Shown one piece after another: positions 27,409 to 36,262 of a DNA stretch of 64,000 nt. Source of the stretch: Chitinivibrionales bacterium (GTDB lineage: Bacteria; Fibrobacterota; Chitinivibrionia; Chitinivibrionales; WJKA01); NCBI GenBank assembly GCA_014728215.1, contig WJLZ01000044.1:30235-94234 (forward strand), given 5' to 3'. The notes under the pieces were generated by a model. The model worked only from the letters and a program-made list of their open reading frames with translations. It ran no database searches and was not told the origin of the DNA. Position 1 is the stretch's first letter. Every line of letters begins with the position of its first letter. Both the position numbers and the translations under genes were made by a program.

Positions 27409-28989
27409 ATGGGTGGTCGTAAAAAAGTACTATGGGTTGATGATGAAATCGAGTTTCTGCGTTCGCATATAATGTTTCTCGAGACACGGGGTTACAGCGT
27501 GATCCCGGTGTTCAGCGGTGATGATGCTCTCCATGTGCTTACCGAAAAACCGGGGAAATTCGATCTTGTTCTTCTCGATGAACAGATGCCCGGGAAAGAC
27601 GGGTTGACCACTCTGGAAGAAATCAAGGAAATGCAGCCCGATCTTCCGGTCGTCATGGTGACGAAGAGTGAGGAAGAACGGCTTATGGAAGATGCTTTCG
27701 GGCGCAAGATTGACGGGTACCTTACCAAGCCGGTTAATCCCTCTCAGATACTTTCGGTATGTAAAAGACTCCTCGATTCACGGCAGATAATGTCGACGCA
27801 GATCAATCAGCGATTTGTACGCGATTATTCAGAAAATCGGGTTGCCCTCTCCAGCACTATGGATGCCCGCCGGTGGATACGCCTGTTCAATAATTTAACA
27901 AAATGGGATCTTGAGCTGCAGAATGTAGAGGATGAAGGATTACGTCAAACCCATGCCGGTCAGCGGTCCGATTGCAATGCCGTATTTGCCGAATTTATTA
28001 CCGAACATTATCCTGCCTGGGTCAAAGGAAATAAGAATCCTCCGCTCATGTCGGCCGATATCGTCGAAAAAGTGCTCTTTCCCCGTCTTCAGGATGATAA
28101 AAAGGTGTTTTTTATTGTTCTTGATTGCATGCGTCTGGATCAGTACTATGCGATCGAACCACTGCTCAGGACATACTATTCAATTCAGCGGGGATGCTAT
28201 TTTTCTTTACTTCCCACATCAACTCCCTTTGCCCGGAATGCCCTGTTTGCGGGGATGTATCCACAGGAGATTTCGGAACAATATCCAAAGCTGTTCAAAG
28301 ACCTCGATGAGGAAAGCGATGCCCATAACAAGTATGAGAAAAAAATGCTTGCCGAGAAACTCAAAAGTCTTGGAATGAGCGTAAAGCGGGATTATCCCTT
28401 TGAAGTAATAAAGAACACCCGCGATTCGCAGAAAGTTCTGCGCAATATTCCATCCTATAAAAAACATCCATTGGTGACAATTGTTGTCGATTTTGTGGAT
28501 CTTCTCGCCCATTCCCGCTCCACATCGACAATACTCAAGGAAATTGCACCTGATGAGACCGCATTTCGTTCGTTGACCTCTTCGTGGTTTCAGTATTCAA
28601 ACTTGTTTCAGATACTCCGGGAACTTGCGCGCAAGGACTGTACCGTCATATTAACAACCGACCATGGGAGCACGTTCTGTACCCGTGGCACCGAAGTATA
28701 CGGGGTCGAAAGTCTGGCAAAGAATCTCCGTTATAAATACGGACCCAAAGTAACCAGCGATGAACGTCATTCGATTTTTCTTTCGGATCCCACCGTCTAT
28801 AGATTACCGGTTGTAGCGGAAGAAAACAATTGTATCATTGCAAAGGAAAATTATTACTTTGTTCATCCTGATAAATTTGAGAATTACCAGGAACAGTACC
28901 AGAACAGCTTTCAGCATGGCGGCGTTTCGATGGAAGAAATGATTATTCCGCTGGCAATTATGGAGCCCAAAGATGCCGGCAAGTTCTGA
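27409..28989 (+). CDS. porX: PorX-type response regulator with PglZ phosphodiesterase-like domain
   Basis: The 526-aa protein has an N-terminal receiver domain (about 1-125; VDDE acid pocket, phospho-acceptor Asp57 in LVLLDEQMPG, conserved Lys in VMVTKSEEE) and a C-terminal PglZ/alkaline-phosphatase superfamily domain (about 165-520). The latter shows FFIVLDCMRLDQY, LLPTSTPFARNALFAGMYP with a nucleophile-type Thr, and ILTTDHGST with metal-binding Asp/His. This architecture and length match PorX, which with PorY and SigP controls type IX secretion genes in Porphyromonas and has nucleotide phosphodiesterase activity. The cognate-like kinase is immediately upstream. It is not a BREX PglZ: no other BREX genes are nearby. 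Confidence 0.9.
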   Translation: MGGRKKVLWVDDEIEFLRSHIMFLETRGYSVIPVFSGDDALHVLTEKPGKFDLVLLDEQMPGKDGLTTLEEIKEMQPDLPVVMVTKSEEERLMEDAFGRKIDGYLTKPVNPSQILSVCKRLLDSRQIMSTQINQRFVRDYSENRVALSSTMDARRWIRLFNNLTKWDLELQNVEDEGLRQTHAGQRSDCNAVFAEFITEHYPAWVKGNKNPPLMSADIVEKVLFPRLQDDKKVFFIVLDCMRLDQYYAIEPLLRTYYSIQRGCYFSLLPTSTPFARNALFAGMYPQEISEQYPKLFKDLDEESDAHNKYEKKMLAEKLKSLGMSVKRDYPFEVIKNTRDSQKVLRNIPSYKKHPLVTIVVDFVDLLAHSRSTSTILKEIAPDETAFRSLTSSWFQYSNLFQILRELARKDCTVILTTDHGSTFCTRGTEVYGVESLAKNLRYKYGPKVTSDERHSIFLSDPTVYRLPVVAEENNCIIAKENYYFVHPDKFENYQEQYQNSFQHGGVSMEEMIIPLAIMEPKDAGKF

Positions 28990-29027
28990 GCACCTGTTTA
29001 TACAACACCGAGAAATTACATAAAGCG

Positions 29028-29438
29028 ATGAGTGTAACGACCCGTTCTGCTGATGATACCCGTTCTCTGGGCGCCAAAACGGCTGCAAAAGCCCGGGTAG
29101 GTGAGACCTATGCACTTATCGGTGAGTTGGGGGCGGGTAAGACCGAATTTGTCAGGGGATTTGTTGATTATCTCAATCCACAGGTAAAAGTGCAGAGTCC
29201 CTCATTTACAATTCTTCGCACCTATCAGACCAGATCGTTTCCGGTCTACCATTTTGATTTTTATCGCCTTTCTCATCCGGATGAACTCATTGAGATCGGC
29301 TTTGCGGATTATGTCGGGGCCGATGGCGTCTGTCTGATCGAATGGGCCGACAGATTTCCCGAAGTTTTGCCTGAAGATGTACGTACGATCCGCTTTTCCG
29401 ATCGGGGTGATGATATTCGTGAGATTGAGGTAGCGTAG
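29028..29438 (+). CDS. tsaE: tRNA threonylcarbamoyladenosine biosynthesis ATPase TsaE
   Basis: TsaE is the ATPase partner of TsaD/TsaB in making t6A37 on tRNAs that read ANN codons. The 136-aa protein has Walker A GELGAGKTEFVRGF (about 37-50), the conserved SPSFTILRTY switch segment and HFDFYRL, and Walker B-like CLIEWADRFPE. Size and motif order match the family. It follows porX by 38 nt on the same strand and may be read from the same mRNA, but a functional tie is not expected. TsaB and TsaD genes are not in the window. Confidence 0.95.
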   Translation: MSVTTRSADDTRSLGAKTAAKARVGETYALIGELGAGKTEFVRGFVDYLNPQVKVQSPSFTILRTYQTRSFPVYHFDFYRLSHPDELIEIGFADYVGADGVCLIEWADRFPEVLPEDVRTIRFSDRGDDIREIEVA

Positions 29439-29514
29439 CGTGTAAAATATATGGATCCGGTATCAAACATTCACTACTCGGCTACCATTCGATAGATCCT
29501 GCCACCCTGTCCCC

Positions 29515-31344
29515 TTATAAGGTGAATATATCCAGCAATCCTGTTGTGAGCCACGGCACATAGGTAATGAGGAGTACCGCAACGAGGAGTGCGATTAAAA
29601 AGGGGATAACATTTTTGTAAATTTTAATAAGCGGCTCGTTGAAACGGTATGAGGAAAGAAAGAGATTCAATCCAACCGGCGGAGTAAGGTAGCCCAGTTC
29701 CAGATTCGCGAGGAATATAATTCCTAAATGCACAGGATGAATACCATAGGCTTCAGCCAGAGGGATAATCAGAGGAACTACCACCATAATGGCTGAGAAA
29801 ATATCCATAAAGCAACCGGTGATCAGAAGTGCAATGTTGAGAAGGATGAGAAAAACATATTTTGATTGAATATTTTCTTTGCACCATGCTGCAAGGGACA
29901 TCGGAACTTCGGCATCGATGATAAAATAGGAAAGTCCGTTGGCGACGGCAAGAATTATCAGCACACCACCGATCAGAGGAATGCATTTGAGAAAAACGGA
30001 AGAGATCTCCTTAAGCTTGATATCTCTATGAATGAATACTTCCAGAATCAATGCATACACAACAGCAATTGCCCCTGTTTCCACAAGCGTTGTAATTCCC
30101 TTGAAAAAGAGAAAGATTGTCAGGATCGGCAGAAAGATTTCACCTGCGGCTCCGATCAGGGCAGATATAAGTTCTTTTATATTAAATGAGGGATAATTCG
30201 ATTTGCGCTTTGCCGCATTACCGATACCGAGTAATGCAAGAGTAATTACCATCAAGGATCCCGGTATAATACCGCCGATAAACATGTGCTTGATATTAAC
30301 GTGTGAGACAACTCCATAGAGGATTATCGGTAAACTCGGGGGGAATAAAAGACCGATACTGCCCGATGCGGTGAGCAGGCCTGAGGTGAATTTTTTGGAA
30401 TGACCACCTTCGATAAGTACATATGAGAGGAGCCCTCCCAGGGCAAGGATTGTCACGCCCGATGCTCCGGTGAAGGTGGTGAAAAAGGCGCAGACGATAA
30501 TTGCCATAATTGCAAGGCCGCCCGGAAGCCGCCCGAAAGCCGCATTGAACATCTTGACAAGCCGTTCTCCTGCCTTGCTTTCGGACAAAATGAAACCCGC
30601 AAGGGTAAAAAGTGGAATCGTCGGTATGATCGGGCCGGTCAGCATGGTGTAGGCCTCATTGGGTATTACTGCAATAGATCCACCCGAATTATAAAAAAGA
30701 AGAACCGCCATTCCGCCGAGAATCACAAAGATGGGCGTTCCGAAGAATGCTGCAATAATAAGAAGAATTGCACTCGGCCAGATAACATAGGCCATCAAAT
30801 CCTGCAGAAAAAAGGCGAAGAGAGCAGTAAGTAAACCGCCACTCAGGGCAATAAGTTTATATGCGATCCCTTTTGGAGCATGAGTAACAAATCTGATTGC
30901 CATTATACCGAAAGCAACGGGCATGATATACAGCACCGCCTGGATAGGGAATATTCCTACTTTCTGTTCCGGACCGAAGCCGATCTGCACGAGTTGCCGG
31001 GAACTGATCGCAAGGCTTATACAAATTGCCACCGAAAGACAGGCTTTGATGCTTTGGGCAATTCTTCTGGTCTGGGGCCCGACATGATCAATCAGTGCGC
31101 TGATTGCAAGATGTTTTTCCTCCCTCGAGGTAATCATGGCCCCGCCGAAGGCGATCCATAAGACAAGATGATAAACATAGTCGGATGAACCATGAATACC
31201 GCTGCCGAAAACACGAAAAATCACTTCAAGAGTGGGAAAAAGAGCAATACCCACAAGCACTATCGAGATGACGATATTTTCGGCTTTGCACAGAAATGAA
31301 AGGAGGGCACTGATGCTTTTTTTCATGAAGATCGTAGAGTGCAT
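29515..31344 (-). CDS. TRAP transporter fused DctQM permease
   Basis: A 609-aa fusion of the small (DctQ) and large (DctM) membrane subunits of a tripartite ATP-independent periplasmic transporter. Residues about 10-165 have the four helices of DctQ (WIAFGGAMITSREEKHLAISAL is close to the DctQ signature). Residues about 175-609 have 12 helices of DctM, including the GLLFPPSLPIILYGVV motif and the C-terminal GYLTPPVGLNLFLSSY. It moves an organic anion inward using the sodium or proton gradient. Its binding protein (31380-32378) and a TatT-like partner (32375-33310) lie just upstream. The substrate is unknown. An ATG 18 nt inside may be the true start (MKKSISALL). Confidence 0.92.
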   Translation of the reverse strand: MHSTIFMKKSISALLSFLCKAENIVISIVLVGIALFPTLEVIFRVFGSGIHGSSDYVYHLVLWIAFGGAMITSREEKHLAISALIDHVGPQTRRIAQSIKACLSVAICISLAISSRQLVQIGFGPEQKVGIFPIQAVLYIMPVAFGIMAIRFVTHAPKGIAYKLIALSGGLLTALFAFFLQDLMAYVIWPSAILLIIAAFFGTPIFVILGGMAVLLFYNSGGSIAVIPNEAYTMLTGPIIPTIPLFTLAGFILSESKAGERLVKMFNAAFGRLPGGLAIMAIIVCAFFTTFTGASGVTILALGGLLSYVLIEGGHSKKFTSGLLTASGSIGLLFPPSLPIILYGVVSHVNIKHMFIGGIIPGSLMVITLALLGIGNAAKRKSNYPSFNIKELISALIGAAGEIFLPILTIFLFFKGITTLVETGAIAVVYALILEVFIHRDIKLKEISSVFLKCIPLIGGVLIILAVANGLSYFIIDAEVPMSLAAWCKENIQSKYVFLILLNIALLITGCFMDIFSAIMVVVPLIIPLAEAYGIHPVHLGIIFLANLELGYLTPPVGLNLFLSSYRFNEPLIKIYKNVIPFLIALLVAVLLITYVPWLTTGLLDIFTL

Positions 31345-31379
31345 ATCAATAGTTTTTAAATGAAGAATGTCAACCGGAA

Positions 31380-32378
31380 TTATTCATTCTCGCTTTTGAA
31401 TTCCCGAATCAGCGCTTCAATTTCGTTATATATTTCTTTCTCGAGTGAATTCCCGAAAACTTTCCGTGTTCCTTTTTCAACAACGCTTTTCCATTCCTGC
31501 AGGGCATCCTCGGAGACAGGGTTGATCGTCAATCCATGTTGTTTCATGATAATAACCGCTTTTTGATCGGCTTCGGCAATTTCGCTTTCCATGGATTTAC
31601 CGATTTTTCGTGCCGCTTTCAGAAGTTTCGGGCGGAGGTTTTTTGGTATTCTGTTCCAGGTTCTCCTGGAAATAATAACACCACCTAAAAGGGGAGCCCA
31701 TTTAAGCTCGCACATGTTTTTTGCCAGCCCGAACCATTGATTGGTTGCCGCCGACAGAGGAGTGGTCGTGAATGCTTCAACCATACCGCTTTGAAGTGAC
31801 GACATGAGATCGGTGACGGCAAGTGGCACCGGATGAAACCCCATTTCTTTCCAGGCCTGGACCCCGTCGGCATCACCGGCCCAGACAAACAGCTTCTGTT
31901 TCATAAGATCTTCGGGATACACTACCGGCTTCTTTGAAAAGAAATGAACCCATCCTACTTTATTCCAGAGAAGGATAACAAAACCTTTTTTTTCGAGCCC
32001 TTGCTCGAATTTCGGTTTCATTTTCTCCAGAACATAGTCAAGCTGTTCATCGGTGCGAACAAGCAGCGGCGCCTGAACATTGAGTATGAGAGGATAGATC
32101 CGTGTTAAGCCCACGCCGGTAATTCCGGCAGCATCGAGCTGGCCGATCCTCATCTTGCGTATCATATCTTCTTCATCGCCGGCAATTCCTCCGGGATATA
32201 TCTTGAACGATACCTTACCATCGGATAACTCTTTCCATTCTGCATTGATTTTGCGAAGGCCATTGTCCCAGGGAGAGCCTTCAGGTGCAAGAGTCCCGAG
32301 CTTAATGGTCAGGGCATTAAGCGGAAATACCAAAAACAATGCAGCGAGTATGACCAGACGAATTATGGGAGTAATCAT
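31380..32378 (-). CDS. TRAP transporter substrate-binding protein (DctP family)
   Basis: The 332-aa protein starts with a signal peptide (about 1-23) and then has the DctP fold. LGTLAPEGSPWDNGL is the usual N-terminal strand and ligand segment, and the conserved Arg-containing hinge lies about residue 150-165. It captures an organic acid in the periplasm and hands it to the DctQM permease 35 nt downstream. Its start overlaps the TatT stop by 4 nt (ATGA). The DctP/TatT pairing is known from Treponema pallidum TatP-TatT. No Cys lipobox is present, so it is probably a soluble periplasmic protein. Confidence 0.93.
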   Translation of the reverse strand: MITPIIRLVILAALFLVFPLNALTIKLGTLAPEGSPWDNGLRKINAEWKELSDGKVSFKIYPGGIAGDEEDMIRKMRIGQLDAAGITGVGLTRIYPLILNVQAPLLVRTDEQLDYVLEKMKPKFEQGLEKKGFVILLWNKVGWVHFFSKKPVVYPEDLMKQKLFVWAGDADGVQAWKEMGFHPVPLAVTDLMSSLQSGMVEAFTTTPLSAATNQWFGLAKNMCELKWAPLLGGVIISRRTWNRIPKNLRPKLLKAARKIGKSMESEIAEADQKAVIIMKQHGLTINPVSEDALQEWKSVVEKGTRKVFGNSLEKEIYNEIEALIREFKSENE

Positions 32379-33310
32379 TGTTCTATTTCTGCTCCTTTTT
32401 CTTCAGGAAGAAAGAAATTATCAATATGCGCAAGCATCCATTCCGCTCTCCTCCGGCTGATTATATTCAACAGCCGGTTGCGGGGATACGCGTCGACATC
32501 GATGGATAAAATCTTTTTCATGAGCTGAATGAATTCTTCTTTGTATTGTTTTTTCACGCATACCGAGGTCGCGAGGGACATGTAGGGAGATGCCTTACTT
32601 CCCTGCGACAATTCAACGGCCTTTTTGAAATGTTCCCGTGCCTTTTGTTCACTTCCGCCCATAGACGGGGGAATACTGCCGTAATAGGAGATAAAAAATT
32701 CATGACAGGATCCTTCACCAAAGGCTGGATTATATTCCATGCATTTTTCAACAAAGGCAACAGCCTTTGGCATGCTCATCAGCAGGCCGAGATTGAATTT
32801 ATCGGTCGTCAGAGCGCCCATCCATGATGCTCCCGCCCAGTAGAGAAACGCGGTATCCGCTTCGGTTGTCATGGCTAATGCCGAATCGGCCGATTGCCTC
32901 AGCGCATCTCTGAATCCGGGATGGTTAATATCGAGTCCGGTCAGGATATAATTTCTTCCCCGGAGAAAGAGCTTTTTGGCCCGCTGGTTCATCTTTTTTC
33001 GTGTACTGATTTTTTCATCGGGCAATTGCGCCGCCGGACCCTGCACAAAGGCATAGGAATACAAGGTAAACGCCTTACCGGTGGCAAGGTGAAGCTCAGC
33101 ATGTTCCGGGGTCTGCTCGAGCATGGTCTCGTACATTTTGAGTGCAAAGGGAAGCGCATCGGCAACCAATTGCGGATCATTATCGCCGGTAAAAACAGTA
33201 CTTCCTTCACCAGACAAAGCGTCGGCAACCGAATTGATCGCAATTTTTTTTACCGAACATCCGGAAAACAGCAGGAAAGCCAAAAGTACCTGAAAAGGAA
33301 ATAATCTCAT
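32375..33310 (-). CDS. TatT-like TPR lipoprotein of TRAP transporter
   Basis: I place the start at 33310 (MRLFPFQVLLAFLLFSGC), giving a 311-aa lipoprotein with its cysteine near residue 18. An ATG at 33322 is possible; the one at 33355 adds an improbable extension. The mature protein is all-helical with TPR-like repeats and matches TRAP-associated TatT proteins, which form trimers with DctP-type TatP and probably guide hydrophobic ligands. The stop overlaps the dctP start by 4 nt, so all three transporter genes form one operon. This association suggests a hydrophobic or lipid-like substrate; that is inference from the Treponema precedent. Confidence 0.82.
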   Translation of the reverse strand: MRLFPFQVLLAFLLFSGCSVKKIAINSVADALSGEGSTVFTGDNDPQLVADALPFALKMYETMLEQTPEHAELHLATGKAFTLYSYAFVQGPAAQLPDEKISTRKKMNQRAKKLFLRGRNYILTGLDINHPGFRDALRQSADSALAMTTEADTAFLYWAGASWMGALTTDKFNLGLLMSMPKAVAFVEKCMEYNPAFGEGSCHEFFISYYGSIPPSMGGSEQKAREHFKKAVELSQGSKASPYMSLATSVCVKKQYKEEFIQLMKKILSIDVDAYPRNRLLNIISRRRAEWMLAHIDNFFLPEEKGAEIEQ

Positions 33311-33473
33311 ATAATGCACCATAGATATATATACTACAATTATTGTATGAAGCACTCAAGCTTCATAAAGTAAAAATCAGTAAGGGCAGAGGTAATGTCA
33401 AACCGGCAGTAATAAAGACACCACAAGAGCTTCAGAAAAGACCTACAAAAGTATTTTTCTGCGGTGCTGCTGT

Positions 33474-35441
33474 TTAATATTCAAATACTATCGCCTGATG
33501 GCACTCAACTTTAGGGACGGTTACAAAAACGGTCTCGCCTTTGATTTCAAAATCCACCTTTTCTTTCTGCGGTGCCAGATATACATTTTTGATCTTTTCC
33601 GGAACAGTAACTTCAACAGGGATATAGTACAAGGGAACCATATCTTCAATAACCAGGCACCGTCCACGTTGAATTGGCGGTGCATACAGCAGATGGGCAA
33701 CGTAGCGCTTATGTGCCGGCTGGACAAGGAAATTGACCTTTGCCGCTGAAGGCATATCCACCTTGAGCACCGGTTTTTTATAGAGGAGGCTAAGGGCGTT
33801 GATAAACACCTGACGGTGTATCCGGGCACCGTGTTCGTAATAGATGGCTCCAATATGATGGGCGAAATATATAATGGAACCTTTTTTGATTATGCCCGGA
33901 TGTTTTGCCGGTTCTGTTTGATAGCAGGTATACTGATGAGAACAGTATTTTTCGTAAGTTCGGCTGAAATAGGGTTCGTACACTCCGCCCAGTATTTCGG
34001 CTTCCTCAGGAATACACTTTAAGGCCGGTGAATAACAGAGGAAAGGAGATGTCACAACATCTTCGCCGATTTTTTTCTTCACAAAAAGATAATCGATATC
34101 ATAGGTGCCGGGACCTTCATAGGTGGCGCCAAAATCAAAGAGAAACTTTTTCTTTTCCTTATCAAGAGCGCTTTCTCCGATAATAATCAATGAACCGCCT
34201 TTTTTGGCATAGTCACTTAAAAGCGCAGCTTCATCACTATTCAGGCAATTGCCGCCCGGAATGATTATTGTTTCATACTTATCGATATTCTTGGTTTTAT
34301 CCACAAGCTCGTAGTCCATTTGTACTTCGTGGAGCATCGTTGCCACCCCCTGGTCGGAAGGCTTGTCGCCGCTCAACCAGATTCCCAGATTTGAATAAGG
34401 GCCCGATTTCAATCCGTATTCTTCAATTTGTTCTACATATTTATAGGCCTCACCGATATTTCGATAGGTCTCCAGATCGGCTTCGCCGGACGGGTGAAGC
34501 TGGTCGCCGAAGCTGCAGCCTGAACCCCAGGCAATCATGGCTGCGCCTTCATAACGGATAGCCTCAGGATGCTTGAAACCGCCGAATTCTCCCCAGGCGG
34601 TATGAAATTTGCCGCTCATGGCGAGAAGCTGCTTCCCATAATTGGCAAAGTACTTTGACCGGACTGGAAATTTCTCATAGCCGCCCCAGGTGGTCGGGAG
34701 ATCTTCAAGTTCCATGTGCGTTTCGAGATCGACAAACTGATCCCGATATACTTCCGCACTCCCATTGTAGAATATCGTTGCTTCAGGATATTTCGCCAGA
34801 ATAATTTCATTACATCCCTGCATGAATTCGCGCCAGTTTTGAACATACCATTTTTTGGCATCCTCTTCCTTTTCCCAATCCAGCCCGGCATCTTTCATAC
34901 CGCTTTTACAGCGGTCGCAATAGCAGAGCTCCGCACAGCAGATATCGTAAAAGAAACCATCAACCGGATACATATCAACAATCTCTTTGGTCTGCTCATA
35001 CATGTGCTCACGATATGATCCCGAGGGACAGAGATATTTCCATGAAAACGTAGGCTTGGGATCGGAAGGTTTGGCTTTGGGATCGGGAAAAAGTTCAAAA
35101 GTCGATCCATCTTTGTTTTTATGATGCCACTCAGGATGGTCTTCAGCATCATTGGCAGACCATCCGACAGTATAGTAGATGGGTGCGCGAATGCCGATTT
35201 CATGGCAGGCCTCGATCTGCTGACCCAGAAGATCGGTTTTAAGATGGGGATGAGACCGTCCGACTTTTGTTGGATAATACGACCAGCTGTGGTGACACTT
35301 AGCAAAGATTGTAATCGAATTGAGATGGCCGAAACGAAGGGCCTGCTGAAATTGCTCTTTATCGAATTTAGCCCCAACTTCAGGGATATATTCGGAGGTG
35401 TGAAAATCGAGGTGTACTTGACGTGAAGGGATGTCGATCAT
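33474..35441 (-). CDS. Putative glycoside hydrolase with C-terminal GATase-like domain
   Basis: The 655-aa protein resembles the GH42-like/alpha-L-fucosidase-like proteins with a beta-galactosidase trimerisation-type domain. The N-terminal region (about 1-330) looks like a TIM barrel: NSITIFAKCHHSWSYYPTK near 42, PVDGFFYDICCAELCYC near 155 with a candidate catalytic Asp and a Cys-rich loop, and FHTAWGEFGGFKHPEA near 275. A GATase-like domain (about 345-480, TIIIPGGNCLNSDEAALL) and a beta-sandwich end (about 530-655) follow. No signal peptide is present, so it acts in the cytosol. Substrate unknown. It is separately transcribed; a 36-bp inverted repeat lies upstream of its start. Confidence 0.72.
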   Translation of the reverse strand: MIDIPSRQVHLDFHTSEYIPEVGAKFDKEQFQQALRFGHLNSITIFAKCHHSWSYYPTKVGRSHPHLKTDLLGQQIEACHEIGIRAPIYYTVGWSANDAEDHPEWHHKNKDGSTFELFPDPKAKPSDPKPTFSWKYLCPSGSYREHMYEQTKEIVDMYPVDGFFYDICCAELCYCDRCKSGMKDAGLDWEKEEDAKKWYVQNWREFMQGCNEIILAKYPEATIFYNGSAEVYRDQFVDLETHMELEDLPTTWGGYEKFPVRSKYFANYGKQLLAMSGKFHTAWGEFGGFKHPEAIRYEGAAMIAWGSGCSFGDQLHPSGEADLETYRNIGEAYKYVEQIEEYGLKSGPYSNLGIWLSGDKPSDQGVATMLHEVQMDYELVDKTKNIDKYETIIIPGGNCLNSDEAALLSDYAKKGGSLIIIGESALDKEKKKFLFDFGATYEGPGTYDIDYLFVKKKIGEDVVTSPFLCYSPALKCIPEEAEILGGVYEPYFSRTYEKYCSHQYTCYQTEPAKHPGIIKKGSIIYFAHHIGAIYYEHGARIHRQVFINALSLLYKKPVLKVDMPSAAKVNFLVQPAHKRYVAHLLYAPPIQRGRCLVIEDMVPLYYIPVEVTVPEKIKNVYLAPQKEKVDFEIKGETVFVTVPKVECHQAIVFEY

Positions 35442-35522
35442 GGGTTTCCTCCTGAAAGAGTGGTTGTAACTCGCAGAGAAATAATATAAATTGCGGAGTT
35501 AACTGCGTGGGGACATCCGCCG

Positions 35523-35558
35523 TGTTGTATGGCCGTTCGATCGAACGACCATACAACA
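35523..35558. repeat. 36-bp near-perfect inverted repeat
   Basis: TGTTGTATGG...CCATACAACA arms flank a CGTTCGATCGAACG palindromic centre, with one mismatched pair (C/A) in 36 bp. It lies between yedF (stop at 35593) and the glycoside-hydrolase gene (start 35441), both minus strand, 82 nt upstream of the latter's start. No T run follows on either strand, so it is not a typical terminator; an operator for a dimeric repressor or an RNA hairpin is possible. Confidence 0.72.
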
Positions 35559-35592
35559 GCAAAAACAACAACCCGCCCACCCGAAGGGCACA

Positions 35593-36201
35593 TCAGGGCA
35601 TGATCACCTTGCTTGCCGAGGTGAGTTGTTCGATAATGTCGTACATATTGGAAATAGTTCCCACCGCGACATAATCCGTCTGATCGTAAAACTTGGCACA
35701 CGTTCCGCATACGATTACCTCGACCCCGAGGCTTTCGAGTTCGCGGATGCTCTGGAGAACCGGTGAATCGCTCAGAACATGGTTGATACCACTGTTATAA
35801 AAAATCAAGCACCGGGGAAGAGGACTCACTTCCTTGAGACTATTGATGAAGGCACGAATGAGGATATCACCCAGTTCTTCGGCGCCAATTCCCATTCGTT
35901 GGCCGGTAATGCAAATGACATGATTGCCGGTTTTCCCGGTTGAGCAATAAGCTTCGGCATCGGGGTGTGACAAATCGGGCTGTATCTTTGTGACGGTAAT
36001 GGTATAGGTGTCGCCCTCCCGGGACGATGAGCTTTCCATCCCGTTACTTTGAAGAAACCGTTGAACATTTTGAGATGATGTTTCATTGTCGACCAAAACA
36101 ACCATCTCATCGTTGTCGGCGAGGCCGGCCAGCGCTTTTTTGGTCATCACTATGGGCTGGGGGCATGCTTTCCCCCGGGCGTCAACGGTTTTTGTAGCCA
36201 T
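35593..36201 (-). CDS. yedF: YedF-type sulfurtransferase-like protein (selenium metabolism)
   Basis: The 202-aa protein has an N-terminal TusA-like domain (about 1-70; DARGKACPQPIVMTKKAL with the conserved Cys-Pro) and a C-terminal DsrE-like domain (about 90-200) containing LIFYNSGINHVL and VEVIVCGTCAKFYD, whose cysteines suit sulfur or selenium transfer. This architecture defines the 'selenium metabolism protein YedF' group. It is followed upstream by the activator and double-cubane dehydratase genes on the same strand, with a 61-nt gap. I infer it supplies sulfur or selenium to, or is co-regulated with, that enzyme pair; there is no selD here. Confidence 0.88.
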   Translation of the reverse strand: MATKTVDARGKACPQPIVMTKKALAGLADNDEMVVLVDNETSSQNVQRFLQSNGMESSSSREGDTYTITVTKIQPDLSHPDAEAYCSTGKTGNHVICITGQRMGIGAEELGDILIRAFINSLKEVSPLPRCLIFYNSGINHVLSDSPVLQSIRELESLGVEVIVCGTCAKFYDQTDYVAVGTISNMYDIIEQLTSASKVIMP

Positions 36202-36262
36202 GAGCTGTCTCCTTGAATACTAGTTGCAATTTTTTTCAGACAAACGATTATCTTTTCTTATA

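Noticed and set aside
27409..28989. BREX PglZ gene
   Set aside because: The PglZ domain is joined to a receiver domain and follows a histidine kinase; there are no BrxC, PglX or other BREX genes.
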